From assembly GCA_037893245.1 (NCBI GenBank), contig JBAIAA010001513.1, positions 124,001 to 188,000 of the forward strand: a DNA stretch of 64,000 nt. The letters are read 5' to 3'. Below, piece by piece: positions 28,220 to 40,259 of this stretch; within the stretch, counting starts at the first letter, position 1, and each line of letters opens with the position of its first letter. The position numbers were made by a program, and so were the translations under genes. Below the pieces are notes generated by a model that was given only the letters and a program-made list of their open reading frames with translations, was not told where the DNA came from and did no database searches. Source of the stretch: Crossaster papposus. Taxonomy: Eukaryota > Echinodermata > Asteroidea > Velatida > Solasteridae.

Positions 28220-28348
28220 AGATTTGGTCTACAATCGGCATATCCCTACTACTACATATTTAAGATTTGGTCTACAATCGGCATATCCCTACTACTACAT
28301 ATTTAAGATTTGGTCTACAATCGGCATATCCCTACTACTACATATTTA

Positions 28349-28459
28349 ACTCGAGGGCTTGTTCCCACATCAGGTGTTTATTTCTACTGCACACTTTTTT
28401 CCCTTTACATAATAATAAATGTTAGTTTGTTTTGTTATCAGATCAAATTGAGTGTTTTA
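28349..28459 (+). repeat. B element, diverged T106G subtype
   Basis: Carries at least three changes: C49T (CACTTTTTTCC), G75T (ATGTTAG) and T106G (GAGTGTTTT). This makes it one of the most diverged full B copies in the window. Confidence 0.94.
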
Positions 28460-29018
28460 AGATTTGGTCTACAATCGGCATATCCCTACTACTACATATT
28501 TAAGATTTGGTCTACAATCGGCATATCCCTACTACTACATGTTTAAGATTTGGTCCACAATCGGCATATCCCTACTACTACATATTTAAGATTTGGTCTA
28601 CAATCGGCATATCCCTACTACTACATATTTAAGATTTGGTCTACAATCGGCATATCCCTACTACTACATATTTAAGATTTGGTCTACAATCGGCATATCC
28701 CTACTACTACATATTTAAGATTTGGTCTACAATCGGCATATCCCTACTACTACATATTTAAGATTTGGTCTACAATCGGCATATCCCTACTACTACATAT
28801 TTAAGATTTGGTCTACAATCGGCATATCCCTACTACTACATATTTAAGATTTGGTCTACAATCGGCATATCCCTACTACTACATATTTAAGATTTGGTCT
28901 ACAATCGGCATATCCCTACTACTACATATTTCAGATTTGGTCTACAATCGGCATATCCCTACTACTACATATTTAAGATTTGGTCTACAATCGGCATATC
29001 CCTACTACTACATATTTA

Positions 29019-29129
29019 ACTCGAGGGCTTGTTCCCACATCAGGTGTTTATTTCTACTGCACACTTCTTTCCCTTTACATAATAATAAATGTGAATTTGT
29101 TTTGTTATCAGATCAAATCGAGTTTTTTA
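29019..29129 (+). repeat. B element, T101C subtype
   Basis: AAATCGAG replaces AAATTGAG, which creates a second CpG, and GTGAATTTG shows G77A. 13 monomers precede it. Confidence 0.95.
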
Positions 29130-29215
29130 AGATTTGGTCTACAATCGGCATATCCCTACTACTACATATTTAAGATTTGGTCTACAATCGGCATATCCCT
29201 ACTACTACATATTTA

Positions 29216-29326
29216 ACTCGAGGGCTTGTTCCCACATCAGGTGTTTATTTCTACTGCACACTTCTTTCCCTTTACATAATAATAAATGTGAGTTTGTTTT
29301 GTTATCAGATCAAATTGAGTGTTTTA
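29216..29326 (+). repeat. B element, T106G subtype
   Basis: GAGTGTTTT terminus, 2 monomers after the T101C copy. A CATGTTTA monomer follows at 29408. Confidence 0.95.
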
Positions 29327-29885
29327 AGATTTGGTCTACAATCGGCATATCCCTACTACTACATATTTAAGATTTGGTCTACAATCGGCATATCCCTACT
29401 ACTACATGTTTAAGATTTGGTCTACAATCGGCATATCCCTACTACTACATATTTAAGATTTGGTCTACAATCGGCATATCCCTACTACTACATATTTAAG
29501 ATTTGGTCTACAATCGGCATATCCCTACTACTACATATTTAAGATTTGGTCTACAATCGGCATATCCCTACTACTACATATTTAAGATTTGGTCTACAAT
29601 CGGCATATCCCTACTACTACATATTTAAGATTTGGTCTACAATCGGCATATCCCTACTACTACATATTTAAGATTTGGTCTACAATCGGCATATCCCTAC
29701 TACTACATATTTAAGATTTGGTCTACAATCGGCATATCCCTACTACTACATATTTCAGATTTGGTCTACAATCGGCATATCCCTACTACTACATATTTCA
29801 GATTTGGTCTACAATCGGCATATCCCTACTACTACATATTTAAGATTTGGTCTACAATCGGCATATCCCTACTACTACATATTTA

Positions 29886-29996
29886 ACTCGAGGGCTTGTT
29901 CCCACATCAGGTGTTTATTTCTACTGCACACTTCTTTCCCTTTACATAATAATAAATGTGAGTTTGTTTTGTTATCAGATCAAATTGAGTTTTTTA
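29886..29996 (+). repeat. B element
   Basis: Consensus copy after 13 monomers, two of which begin with CAGATTTGG (near 29757 and 29800). Confidence 0.95.
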
Positions 29997-30168
29997 AGAT
30001 TTGGTCTACAATCGGCATATCCCTACTACTACATATTTAAGATTTGGTCTACAATCGGCATATCCCTACTACTACATATTTAAGATTTGGTCTACAATCG
30101 GCATATCCATACTACTACATATTTAAGATTTGGTCTACAATCGGCATATCCCTACTACTACATATTTA

Positions 30169-30279
30169 ACTCGAGGGCTTGTTCCCACATCAGGTGTTTA
30201 TTTCTACTGCACACTTCTTTCTCTTTACATAATAATAAATGTGAGTTTGTTTTGTTATCAGATCAAATCGAGTTTTTTA
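30169..30279 (+). repeat. B element, T101C subtype
   Basis: Shares AAATCGAG with the copy at 29019. It also carries TTTCTCTTT for TTTCCCTTT. 4 monomers precede it. Confidence 0.95.
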
Positions 30280-30408
30280 AGATTTGGTCTACAATCGGCA
30301 TATCCCTACTACTACATATTTAAGATTTGGTCTACAATCGGCATATCCCTACTACTACATATTTAAGATTTGGTCTACAATCGGCATATCCCTACTACTA
30401 CATATTTA

Positions 30409-30519
30409 ACTCGAGGGCTTGTTCCCACATCAGGTGTTTATTTCTACTGCACACTTCTTTCCCTTTACATAATAATAAATGTGAGTTTGTTTTGTTATCA
30501 GATCAAATTGAGTGTTTTA
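30409..30519 (+). repeat. B element, T106G subtype
   Basis: 3 monomers after the previous B. The following monomer has CTATATATTT, and a CATGTTTA monomer follows at 30601. Confidence 0.95.
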
Positions 30520-31293
30520 AGATTTGGTCTACAATCGGCATATCCCTACTACTATATATTTAAGATTTGGTCTACAATCGGCATATCCCTACTACTACAT
30601 GTTTAAGATTTGGTCTACAATCGGCATATCCCTACTACTACATATTTAAGATTTGGTCTACAATCGGCATATCCCTACTACTACATATTTAAGATTTGGT
30701 CTACAATCGGCATATCCCTACTACTACATATTTAAGATTTGGTCTACAATCGGCATATCCCTACTACTACATATTTAAGATTTGGTCTACAATCGGCATA
30801 TCCCTACTACTACATATTTAAGATTTGGTCTACAATCGGCATATCCCTACTACTACATATTTAAGATTTGGTCTACAATCGGCATATCCCTACTACTACA
30901 TATTTAAGATTTGGTCTACAATCGGCATATCCCTACTACTACATATTTCAGATTTGGTCTACAATCGGCATATCCCTACTACTACATATTTCAGATTTGG
31001 TCTACAATCGGCATATCCCTACTACTACATATTTAAGATTTGGTCTACAATCGGCATATCCCTACTACTACATATTTAAGATTTGGTCTACAATCGGCTT
31101 ATCCCTACTACTACATATTTAAGATTTGGTCTTCCATCGGCTTATCCCTACTACTACATATTTAAGATTTGGTCTACAATCGGCATATCCCCACTACTAC
31201 ATATTTAAGATTTGGTCTACAATCGGCATATCCCTACTACTACATATTTAAGATTTGGTCTACAATCGGCATATCCCAACTACTACATATTTA

Positions 31294-31404
31294 ACTCGAG
31301 GGCTTGTTCCCACATCAGGTGTTTATTTCTACTGCACACTTCTTTCCCTTTACATAATAATAAATGTGAGTTTGTTTTGTTATCAGATCAAATTGAGTTT
31401 TTTA
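31294..31404 (+). repeat. B element, last of the B-only domain
   Basis: Follows 18 monomers. Nearby monomers are unusually diverged: GGCTTATCC (31098), CTTCCATCGG (near 31132) and CCCCACTAC (near 31190 and 31516). Confidence 0.95.
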
Positions 31405-31963
31405 AGATTTGGTCTACAATCGGCATATCCCTACTACTACATATTTAAGATTTGGTCTACAATCGGCATATCCCTACTACTACATATTTAAGATTTGGTC
31501 TACAATCGGCATATCCCCACTACTACATATTTAAGATTTGGTCTACAATCGGCATATCCCTACTACTACATATTTAAGATTTGGTCTTCAATCGGCATAT
31601 CCCTACTACTACATGTTTAAGATTTGGTCTACAATCGGCATATCCCTACTACTACATATTTAAGATTTGGTCTACAATCGGCATATCCCTACTACTACAT
31701 ATTTAAGATTTGGTCTACAATCGGCATATCCCTACTACTACATATTTAAGATTTGGTCTACAATCGGCATATCCCTACTACTACATATTTAAGATTTGGT
31801 CTACAATCGGCATATCCCTACTACTACATATTTAAGATTTGGTCTACAATCGGCATATCCCTACTACTACATATTTAAGATTTGATCTACAATCGGCATA
31901 TCCCTACTACTACATATTTAAGATTTGGTCTACAATCGGCATATCCCTACTACTACATATTTA

Positions 31964-32073
31964 ACTCGAGGGCTTGTTCCCACATCAGGTGTTTATTTAT
32001 ACTGCACACTTCTTTCCCTTTACATATTTAACTCGAGGGCTACAATCGGCATATCCCTACTACTACATATTTA
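31964..32073 (+). repeat. First Bs (67 bp) plus chimeric monomer (43 bp)
   Basis: Bs (31964-32030) keeps B positions 1-60 with C36A, then switches through TACATA to the monomer end ATTTA. The next unit (32031-32073) has the first 10 bp of B (ACTCGAGGGC) in place of monomer positions 1-10, followed by normal monomer 11-43. Confidence 0.93.
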
Positions 32074-32245
32074 AGATTTGGTCTACAATCGGCATATCCC
32101 TACTACTACATATTTAAGATTTGGTCTACAATCGGCATATCCCTACTACTACATATTTAAGATTTGGTCTACAATCGGCATATCCCTACTACTACATATT
32201 TAAGATTTGGTCTACAATCGGCATATCCCTACTACTACATATTTA

Positions 32246-32355
32246 ACTCAAGGGCTTGTTCCCACATCAGGTGTTTATTTATACTGCACACTTCTTTCCC
32301 TTTACATATTTAACCCGAGGGCTACAATCGGCATATCCCTACTACTACATATTTA
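32246..32355 (+). repeat. Bs plus chimeric monomer, second copy
   Basis: Bs starts ACTCAAGGGC, so the XhoI site is lost. The chimeric monomer starts ACCCGAGGGC. Four monomers separate it from the first copy. Confidence 0.93.
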
Positions 32356-32960
32356 AGATTTGGTCTACAATCGGCATATCCCTACTACTACATATTTAAG
32401 ATTTGGTCTACAATCGGCATATCCCTACTACTACATATTTAAGATTTGGTCTACAATCGGCATATCCCTACTACTACATATTTAAGATTTGGTCTACAAT
32501 CGGCATATCCCTACTACTACATATTTAAGATTTGGTCTACAATCGGCATATCCCCACTACTACATATTTAAGATTTGGTCTACAATCGGCATATCCCTAC
32601 TACTACATATTTAAGATTTGGTCTACAATCGGCATATCCCTACTACTACATATTTAAGATTTGGTCTTCAATCGGCATATCCCTACTACTACATGTTTAA
32701 GATTTGGTCTACAATCGGCATATCCCTACTACTACATATTTAAGATTTGGTATACAATCGGCATATCCCTACTACTACTACATATTTAAGATTTGGTCTA
32801 CAATCGGCATATCCCTACTACTACATATTTAAGATTTGGTCTACAATCGGCATATTTCTACTACTACATATTTAAGATTTGGTCTACAATCGGCATATCC
32901 CTACTACTACATATTTAAGATTTGGTCTACAATCGGCATATCCCTACTACTACATATTTA

Positions 32961-33070
32961 ACTCGAGGGCTTGTTCCCACATCAGGTGTTTATTTATACT
33001 GCACACTTCTTTCCCTTTACATATTTAACTCGAGGGCTACAATCGGCATATCCCTACTACTACATATTTA
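32961..33070 (+). repeat. Bs plus chimeric monomer, third copy
   Basis: Bs carries C36A. A run of 14 monomers with one extra TAC (near 32772) precedes it. The CTTCAATC and CATGTTTA monomers upstream match those after 31404 at a 1,080-bp offset. Confidence 0.93.
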
Positions 33071-33420
33071 AGATTTGGTCTACAATCGGCATATCCCTAC
33101 TACTACATATTTAAGATTTGGTCTACAATCGGCATATCCCTACTACTACTACATATTTAAGATTTGGTCTACAATCGGCATATCCCTACTACTACTACAT
33201 ATTTAAGATTTGGTCTACAATCGGCATATCCATACTACTACATATTTAAGATTTGGTCTACAATCGGCATATCCCTACTACTACATATTTAAGATTTGGT
33301 CTACAATCGGCATATCCCTACTACTACATATTTAAGATTTGGTCTACAATCGGCATATCCCTACTACTACATATTTAAGATTTGGTCTACAATCGGCATA
33401 TCCCTACTACTACATATTTA

Positions 33421-33530
33421 ACTCGAGGGCTTGTTCCCACATCAGGTGTTTATTTATACTGCACACTTCTTTCCCTTTACATATTTAACTCGAGGGCTAC
33501 AATCGGCATATCCCTACTACTACATATTTA
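33421..33530 (+). repeat. Bs plus chimeric monomer, fourth copy
   Basis: Same structure as the previous three. The preceding run contains two 46-bp monomers (extra TAC near 33144 and 33193). This is the last chimeric monomer seen. Confidence 0.93.
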
Positions 33531-33659
33531 AGATTTGGTCTACAATCGGCATATTCCTACTACTACATATTTAAGATTTGGTCTACAATCGGCATATCCC
33601 TACTACTACATATTTAAGATTTGGTCTACAATCGGCATATCCCTACTACTACATATTTA

Positions 33660-34058
33660 ACTCGAGGGCTTGTTCCCACATCAGGTGTTTATTTATACTG
33701 CACACTTCTTTCCCTTTACATATTTAACTCGAGGGCTTGTTCCCACATCAGGTGTTTATTTCTACTGCACACTTCTTTCCCTTTACAAAATAATAAATGT
33801 GAGTTTGTTTTGTTATCAGATCAAATTGTGTTTTTTAAGATTTGGTCTACAATCGGCATATCCCTACTACTACATATTTAACTCGAGGGCTTGTTCCCAC
33901 ATCAGGTGTTTATTTCTACTGCACACTTATTTCCCTTTACAAATTTAACTCGAGGGGTTGTTCCCACATCAGGTGTTTATTTCTACTGCACACTTCTTTC
34001 CCTTTACATAATAATACATGTGAGTTTGTTTTGTTATCAGATCAAATTGAGTTTTTTT
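33660..34058 (+). repeat. Proto-gamma cassette: Bs-B-A-Bs-B, 399 bp
   Basis: Bs 33660-33726 (C36A), B 33727-33837 (with TACAAAATAA and AATTGTGTTTT), one monomer, Bs 33881-33947 (CACTTATTTCC, CAAATTTA) and B 33948-34058 (CGAGGGGTTG, AATACATG, seven T). Same order and length as the later gamma cassettes but with private variants. Confidence 0.9.
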
Positions 34059-34838
34059 AAATTTGGTCTACAATCGGCATATCCCTACTACTACATATTT
34101 AAGATTTGGTCTACAATCGGCATATCCCTACTACTACTACATATTTAAGATTTGGTCTACAATCGGCATATCCCTACTACTACATATTTAAGATTTGGTC
34201 TACAATCGGCATATCCCTACTACTACATATTTAAGATTTGGTCTACAATCGGCAAATCCCTACTACTACATATTTAAGATTTGGTCTACAATCGGCATAT
34301 CCCTACTACTACATATTTAAGATTTGGTCTACAATCGGCATATCCCTACTACTACATATTTAAGATTTGGTCTACAATCGGCATATCCCTACTACTACAT
34401 ATTTAAGATTTGGTCTACAATCGGCATATCCCTACTACTACATATTTAAGATTTGGTCTACAATCGGCATATCCCTACTACTACATATTTAAGATTTGGT
34501 CTACAATCGGCATATCCCTACTACTACTATATATTTAAGATTTGGTCTACAATCGGCATATCCCTACTACTACATATTTAAGATTTGGTCTACAATCGGC
34601 ATATCCCTACTACTACATATTTAAGATTTGGTCTACAATCGGCATATCCCTACTACTACATATTTAAGATTTGGTCTACAATCGGCATATCCCTACTACT
34701 ACATATTTAAGATTTGGTCTACAATCGGCATATCCCTACTACTACATATTTAAGATTTGGTCTACAATCGGCATATCCCTACTACTACATATTTAAGATT
34801 TGGTCTACAATCGGCATATCCCTACTACTACATATTTA

Positions 34839-35170
34839 ACTCGAGGGCTTGTTCCCACATCAGGTGTTTATTTCTACTGCACACTTCTTTCCCTTTACAT
34901 AATAATAAATGTGAGTTTGTTTTGTTATCAGATCAAATTGAGTTTTTTAAGATTTGGTCTACAATCGGCATATCCCTACTACCACATATTTAACTCGTTG
35001 GCTTGTTCCCACATCAGGTGTTTATTTCTACTGCACACTTATTTCCCTTTACATATTTAACTCGAGGGCTTGTTCCCACATCAGGTGTTTATTTCTACTG
35101 CACACTTCTTTTCCTTTACATAATAATAAATGTGAGTTTGTTTTGTTATCAGATCAAATTGAGTTTTTTA
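34839..35170 (+). repeat. B-A-Bs-B block, 332 bp
   Basis: B 34839-34949, one monomer ending CCACATATTTA, Bs 34993-35059 (ACTCGTTGGC, CACTTATTTCC) and B 35060-35170 (CTTTTCCTTT). This is the gamma order without the leading Bs. Confidence 0.9.
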
Positions 35171-35646
35171 AGATTTGGTCTACAATCGGCATATCCCTAC
35201 TACTACATATTTAAGATTTGGTCTACAATCGGCATATCCCTACTACTACATATTTAAGATTTGGTCTACAATCGGCATATCCCTACTACTACATATTTAA
35301 GATTTGGTCTACAATCGGCATATCCCTACTACTACATATTTAAGATTTGGTCTACAATCGGCATATCCCTACTACTACATATTTAAGATTTGGTCTACAA
35401 TCGGCATATCCCTACTACTACATATTTAAGATTTGGTCTACAATCGGCATATCCCTACTACTACATATTTAAGATTTGGTCTACAATCGGCATATCCCTA
35501 CTACTACATATTTAAGATTTGGTCTACAATCGGCATATCCCTACTACTACATATTTAAGATTTGGTCTACAATCGGCATATCCCTACTACTACTACATAT
35601 TTAAGATTTGGTCTACAATCGGCATATCCCTACTACTACATATTTA

Positions 35647-35757
35647 ACTCGAGGGGTTGTTCCCACATCAGGTGTTTATTTCTACTGCACACTTCTTTCC
35701 CTTTACATAATAATAAATGTGAGTTTGTTTTGTTATCAGATCAAATTGAGTTTTTTA
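35647..35757 (+). repeat. B element
   Basis: Begins ACTCGAGGGGTTG, as does the B at 33948. Follows 11 monomers plus one extra TAC near 35588. A TTTTAGATTT monomer boundary follows near 35841. Confidence 0.94.
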
Positions 35758-36230
35758 AGATTTGGTCTACAATCGGCATATCCCTACTACTACATATTTA
35801 AGATTTGGTCTACAATCGGCATATCCCTACTACTACATATTTTAGATTTGGTCTACAATCGGCATATCCCTACTACTACATATTTAAGATTTGGTCTACA
35901 ATCGGCATATCCCTACTACTACATATTTAAGATTTGGTCTACAATCGGCATATTCCTACTACTACATATTTAAGATTTGGTCTACAATCGGCATATCCCT
36001 ACTACTACATATTTAAGATTTGGTCTACAATCGGCATATCCCTACTACTACATATTTAAGATTTGGTCTACAATCGGCATATCCCTACTACTACATATTT
36101 AAGATTTGGTCTACAATCGGCATATCCCTACTACTACATATTTAAGATTTGGTCTACAATCGGCATATCCCTACTACTACATATTTAAGATTTGGTCTAC
36201 AATCGGCATATCCCTACTACTACATATTTA

Positions 36231-36408
36231 ACTCGAGGGTTTGTTCCCACACCAGGTGTTTATTTATACTGCACACTTCTTTCCCTTTACATATTTAACT
36301 CGAGGGCTTGTTCCCACATCAGGTGTTTATTTCTACTGCACACTTCTTTCCCTTTACATAATAATAAATGTGAGTTTGTTTTGTTATCAGATCAAATTGA
36401 GTTTTTTA
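36231..36408 (+). repeat. Delta cassette: Bs-B, 178 bp
   Basis: Bs 36231-36297 (C36A, with GGGTTTGTTCCCACACC changes) directly joined to B 36298-36408. Downstream monomers carry CAAACGGC and AAGAGTTGG, marks that follow the alpha type as well. Confidence 0.93.
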
Positions 36409-36666
36409 AGATTTGGTCTACAATCGGCATATCCCTACTACTACATATTTAAGATTTGGTCTACAAACGGCATATCCCTACTACTACATATTTAAGAGTT
36501 GGTCTACAATCGGCATATCCCTACTACTACATATTTAAGATTTGGTCTACAATCGGCATATCCCTACTACTACATATTTAAGATTTGGTCTACAATCGGC
36601 ATATCCCTACTACTACATATTTAAGATTTGGTCTACAATCGGCATATCCCTACTACTACATATTTA

Positions 36667-36777
36667 ACTCGAGGGCTTGTTCCCACATCAGGTGTTTATT
36701 TCTACTGCACACTTCTTTCCCTTTACATAATAATAAATGTGAGTTTGTTTTGTTATCAGATCAAATTGAGTTTTTTA
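36667..36777 (+). repeat. Beta-type B
   Basis: Defined by the monomer after it, which ends TACCTATTTA instead of TACATATTTA. A delta cassette follows 283 bp downstream. Confidence 0.94.
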
Positions 36778-36949
36778 AGATTTGGTCTACAATCGGCATA
36801 TCCCTACTACTACCTATTTAAGATTTGGTCTACAATCGGCATATCCCTACTACTACATATTTAAGATTTGGTCTACAATCGGCATATCCCTACTACTACA
36901 TATTTAAGATTTGGTCTACAATCGGCATATCCCTACTACTACATATTTA

Positions 36950-37127
36950 ACTCGAGGGCTTGTTCCCACATCAGGTGTTTATTTATACTGCACACTTCTT
37001 TCCCTTTACATATTTAACTCGAGGGCTTGTTCCCACATCAGGTGTTTATTTCTACTGCACACTTCTTTCCCTTTACATAATAATAAATGTGAGTTTGTTT
37101 TGTTATCAGATCAAATTGAGTTTTTTA
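36950..37127 (+). repeat. Delta cassette: Bs-B
   Basis: Bs 36950-37016 (C36A) and B 37017-37127. Followed by a CAAACGGC monomer. Confidence 0.94.
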
Positions 37128-37428
37128 AGATTTGGTCTACAATCGGCATATCCCTACTACTACATATTTAAGATTTGGTCTACAAACGGCATATCCCTAC
37201 TACTACATATTTAAGATTTGGTCTACAATCGGCATATCCCTACTACTACATATTTAAGATTTGGTCTACAATCGGCATATCCCTACTACTACATATTTAA
37301 GATTTGGTCTACAATCGGCATATCCCTACTACTACATATTTAAGATTTGGTCTACAATCGGCATATCCCTACTACTACATATTTAAGATTTGGTCTACAA
37401 TCGGCATATCCCTACTACTAAATATTTA

Positions 37429-37827
37429 ACTCGAGGGCTTGTTCCCACATCAGGTGTTTATTTAAACTGCACACTTCTTTCCCTTTACATATTTAACTCG
37501 AGGGCTTGTTCCCACATCAGGTGTTTATTTCTACTGCACACTTCTTTCCCTTTACATAATAATAAATGTGAGTTTGTTTTGTTATCAGATCAAATTGAGT
37601 TGTTTAAGATTTGGTCTACAATCGGCATATCCCTACTACTACATATTTAACTCGTGGGCTTGTTCCCACATCAGGTGTTTATTTCTACTGCACACTTATT
37701 TCCCTTTATATATTTAACTCGAGGGCTTGTTCCCACATCAGGTGTTTATTTCTACTGCACACTTCTTTCCCTTTGCATAATAATAAATGTGAGTTTGTTT
37801 TGTTATCAGATCAAATTGAGTTTTTTA
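37429..37827 (+). repeat. Gamma cassette: Bs-B-A-Bs-B, 399 bp
   Basis: Bs1 37429-37495 has TTTAAACTG (C36A+T37A). B1 37496-37606 has GAGTTGTTT (T107G). Bs2 37650-37716 has ACTCGTGGGC (A6T, XhoI lost), CACTTATTTCC (C49A) and CTTTATATA (C60T). B2 37717-37827 has CTTTGCATA (A59G). The monomer upstream ends CTAAATATTTA. Confidence 0.94.
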
Positions 37828-38472
37828 AGATTTGGTCTACAATCGGCATATCCCTACTACTACATATTTAAGATTTGGTCTACAATCGGCATATCCCTAC
37901 TACTACATATTTAAGATTTGGTCTACAATCGGCATATCCCTACTATTACATATTTAAGATTTGGTCTACAATCGGCATATACCTACTACTACATATTTAA
38001 GATTTGGTCTACAATCGGCATATCCCTACTACTACATATTTAAGATTTGGTCTACAATCGGCATATCCCTACTACTACATATTTAAGATTTGGTCTACAA
38101 TCGGCATATCCCTACTACTACATATTTAAGATTTGGTCTACAATAGGCATATCCCTACTACTACATATTTAAGATTTGGTCTACAATCGGCATATCCCTA
38201 CTACTACATATTTAAGATTTGGTCTACAATCGGCATATCCCTACTACTACATATTTAAGATTTGGTCTACAATCGGCATATCCCTACTACTACATATTTA
38301 AGATTTGGTCTACAATCGGCATATCCCTACTACTACATATTTAAGATTTGGTCTACAATCGGCATATCCCTACTACTACATATTTAAGATTTGGTCTACA
38401 ATCGGCATATCCCTACTACTACATATTTAAGATTTGGTCTACAATCGGCATATCCCTACTACTAAATATTTA

Positions 38473-38871
38473 ACTCGAGGGCTTGTTCCCACATCAGGTG
38501 TTTATTTAAACTGCACACTTCTTTCCCTTTACATATTTAACTCAAGGGCTTGTTCCCACATCAGGTGTTTATTTCTACTGCACACTTCTTTCCCTTTACA
38601 TAATAATAAATGTGAGTTTGTTTTGTTATCAGATCAAATTGAGTTGTTTAAGATTTGGTCTACAATCGGCATATCCCTACTACTACATATTTAACTCGTG
38701 GGCTTGTTCCCACATCAGGTGTTTATTTCTACTGCACACTTATTTCCCTTTATATATTTAACTCGAGGGCTTGTTCCCACATCAGGTGTTTATTTCTACT
38801 GCACACTTCTTTCCCTTTGCATAATAATAAATGTGAGTTTGTTTTGTTATCAGATCAAATTGAGTTTTTTA
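38473..38871 (+). repeat. Gamma cassette, 1,044 bp after the first
   Basis: Carries the same Bs1, B1, Bs2 and B2 marks, with one extra change: B1 (38540) begins ACTCAAGGGC. Downstream CTATTACATA and ATATACC monomers recur at 1,087 bp (37946/39033), one monomer more than the cassette offset. Confidence 0.94.
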
Positions 38872-39343
38872 AGATTTGGTCTACAATCGGCATATCCCTA
38901 CTACTACATATTTAAGATTTGGTCTACAATCGGCATATCCCTACTACTACATATTTAAGATTTGGTCTACAATCGGCATATCCCTACTACTACATATTTA
39001 AGATTTGGTCTACAATCGGCATATCCCTACTATTACATATTTAAGATTTGGTCTACAATCGGCATATACCTACTACTACATATTTAAGATTTGGTCTACA
39101 ATCGGCATATCCCTACTACTACATATTTAATATTTGGTCTACAATCGGCATATCCCTACTACTACATATTTAAGATTTTGTCTACAATCGGCATATCCCT
39201 ACTACTACATATTTAAGATTTGGTCTACAATAGGCATATCCCTACTACTACATATTTAAGATTTGGTCTACAATCGGCATATCCCTACTACTACATATTT
39301 AAGATTTGTCTACAATCGGCATATCCCTCCTACTACATATTAA

Positions 39344-39454
39344 ACTCGAGGGCTTGTTCCCACATCAGGTGTTTATTTCTACTGCACACTTCTTTCCCTT
39401 TACATAATAATAAATGTGAGTTTGTTTTGTTATCAGATCAAATTGAGTTTTTTA
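39344..39454 (+). repeat. Alpha-type B
   Basis: Defined by the 42-bp monomer just before it, which lost one G (ATTTGTCTAC). That monomer also has CCCTCCTAC and ends CATATTAA. CAAACGGC and AAGAGTTGG monomers follow. Confidence 0.94.
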
Positions 39455-39798
39455 AGATTTGGTCTACAATCGGCATATCCCTACTACTACATATTTAAGA
39501 TTTGGTCTACAAACGGCATATCCCTACTACTACATATTTAAGATTTGGTCTACAATCGGCATATCCCTACTACTACATATTTAAGATTTGGTCTACAATC
39601 GGCATATCCCTACTACTACATATTTAAGAGTTGGTCTACAATCGGCATATCCCTACTACTACATATTTAAGATTTGGTCTACAATCGGCATATCCCTACT
39701 ACTACATATTTAAGATTTGGTCTACAATCGGCATATCCCTACTACTACATATTTAAGATTTGGTCTACAATCGGCATATCCCTACTACTACATATTTA

Positions 39799-39909
39799 AC
39801 TCGAGGGCTTGTTCCCACATCAGGTGTTTATTTCTACTGCACACTTCTTTCCCTTTACATAATAATAAATGTGAGTTTGTTTTGTTATCAGATCAAATTG
39901 AGTTTTTTA
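39799..39909 (+). repeat. Beta-type B
   Basis: 455 bp after the alpha B. The following monomer ends TACCTATTTA. The counterpart of 36667 at +3,132. Confidence 0.94.
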
Positions 39910-40081
39910 AGATTTGGTCTACAATCGGCATATCCCTACTACTACCTATTTAAGATTTGGTCTACAATCGGCATATCCCTACTACTACATATTTAAGATT
40001 TGGTCTACAATCGGCATATCCCTACTACTACATATTTAAGATTTGGTCTACAATCGGCATATCCCTACTACTACATATTTA

Positions 40082-40259
40082 ACTCGAGGGCTTGTTCCCA
40101 CATCAGGTGTTTATTTATACTGCACACTTCTTTCCCTTTACATATTTAACTCGAGGGCTTGTTCCCACATCAGGTGTTTATTTCTACTGCACACTTCTTT
40201 CCCTTTACATAATAATAAATGTGAGTTTGTTTTGTTATCAGATCAAATTGAGTTTTTTA
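40082..40259 (+). repeat. Delta cassette: Bs-B
   Basis: Bs 40082-40148 and B 40149-40259, 283 bp after the beta B. The counterpart of 36950 at +3,132. Confidence 0.94.

Larger units (their letters stand above)
28349..31290 (+). repeat. HOR series, 867 and 1,193 bp
   Basis: The T106G B plus a downstream CATGTTTA monomer occurs three times: B 28349/29216/30409 and monomer 28541/29408/30601. A T101C B precedes the second and third, and paired TTTCAGATTT monomers occur 1,193 bp apart near 29754 and 30947. Confidence 0.87.
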
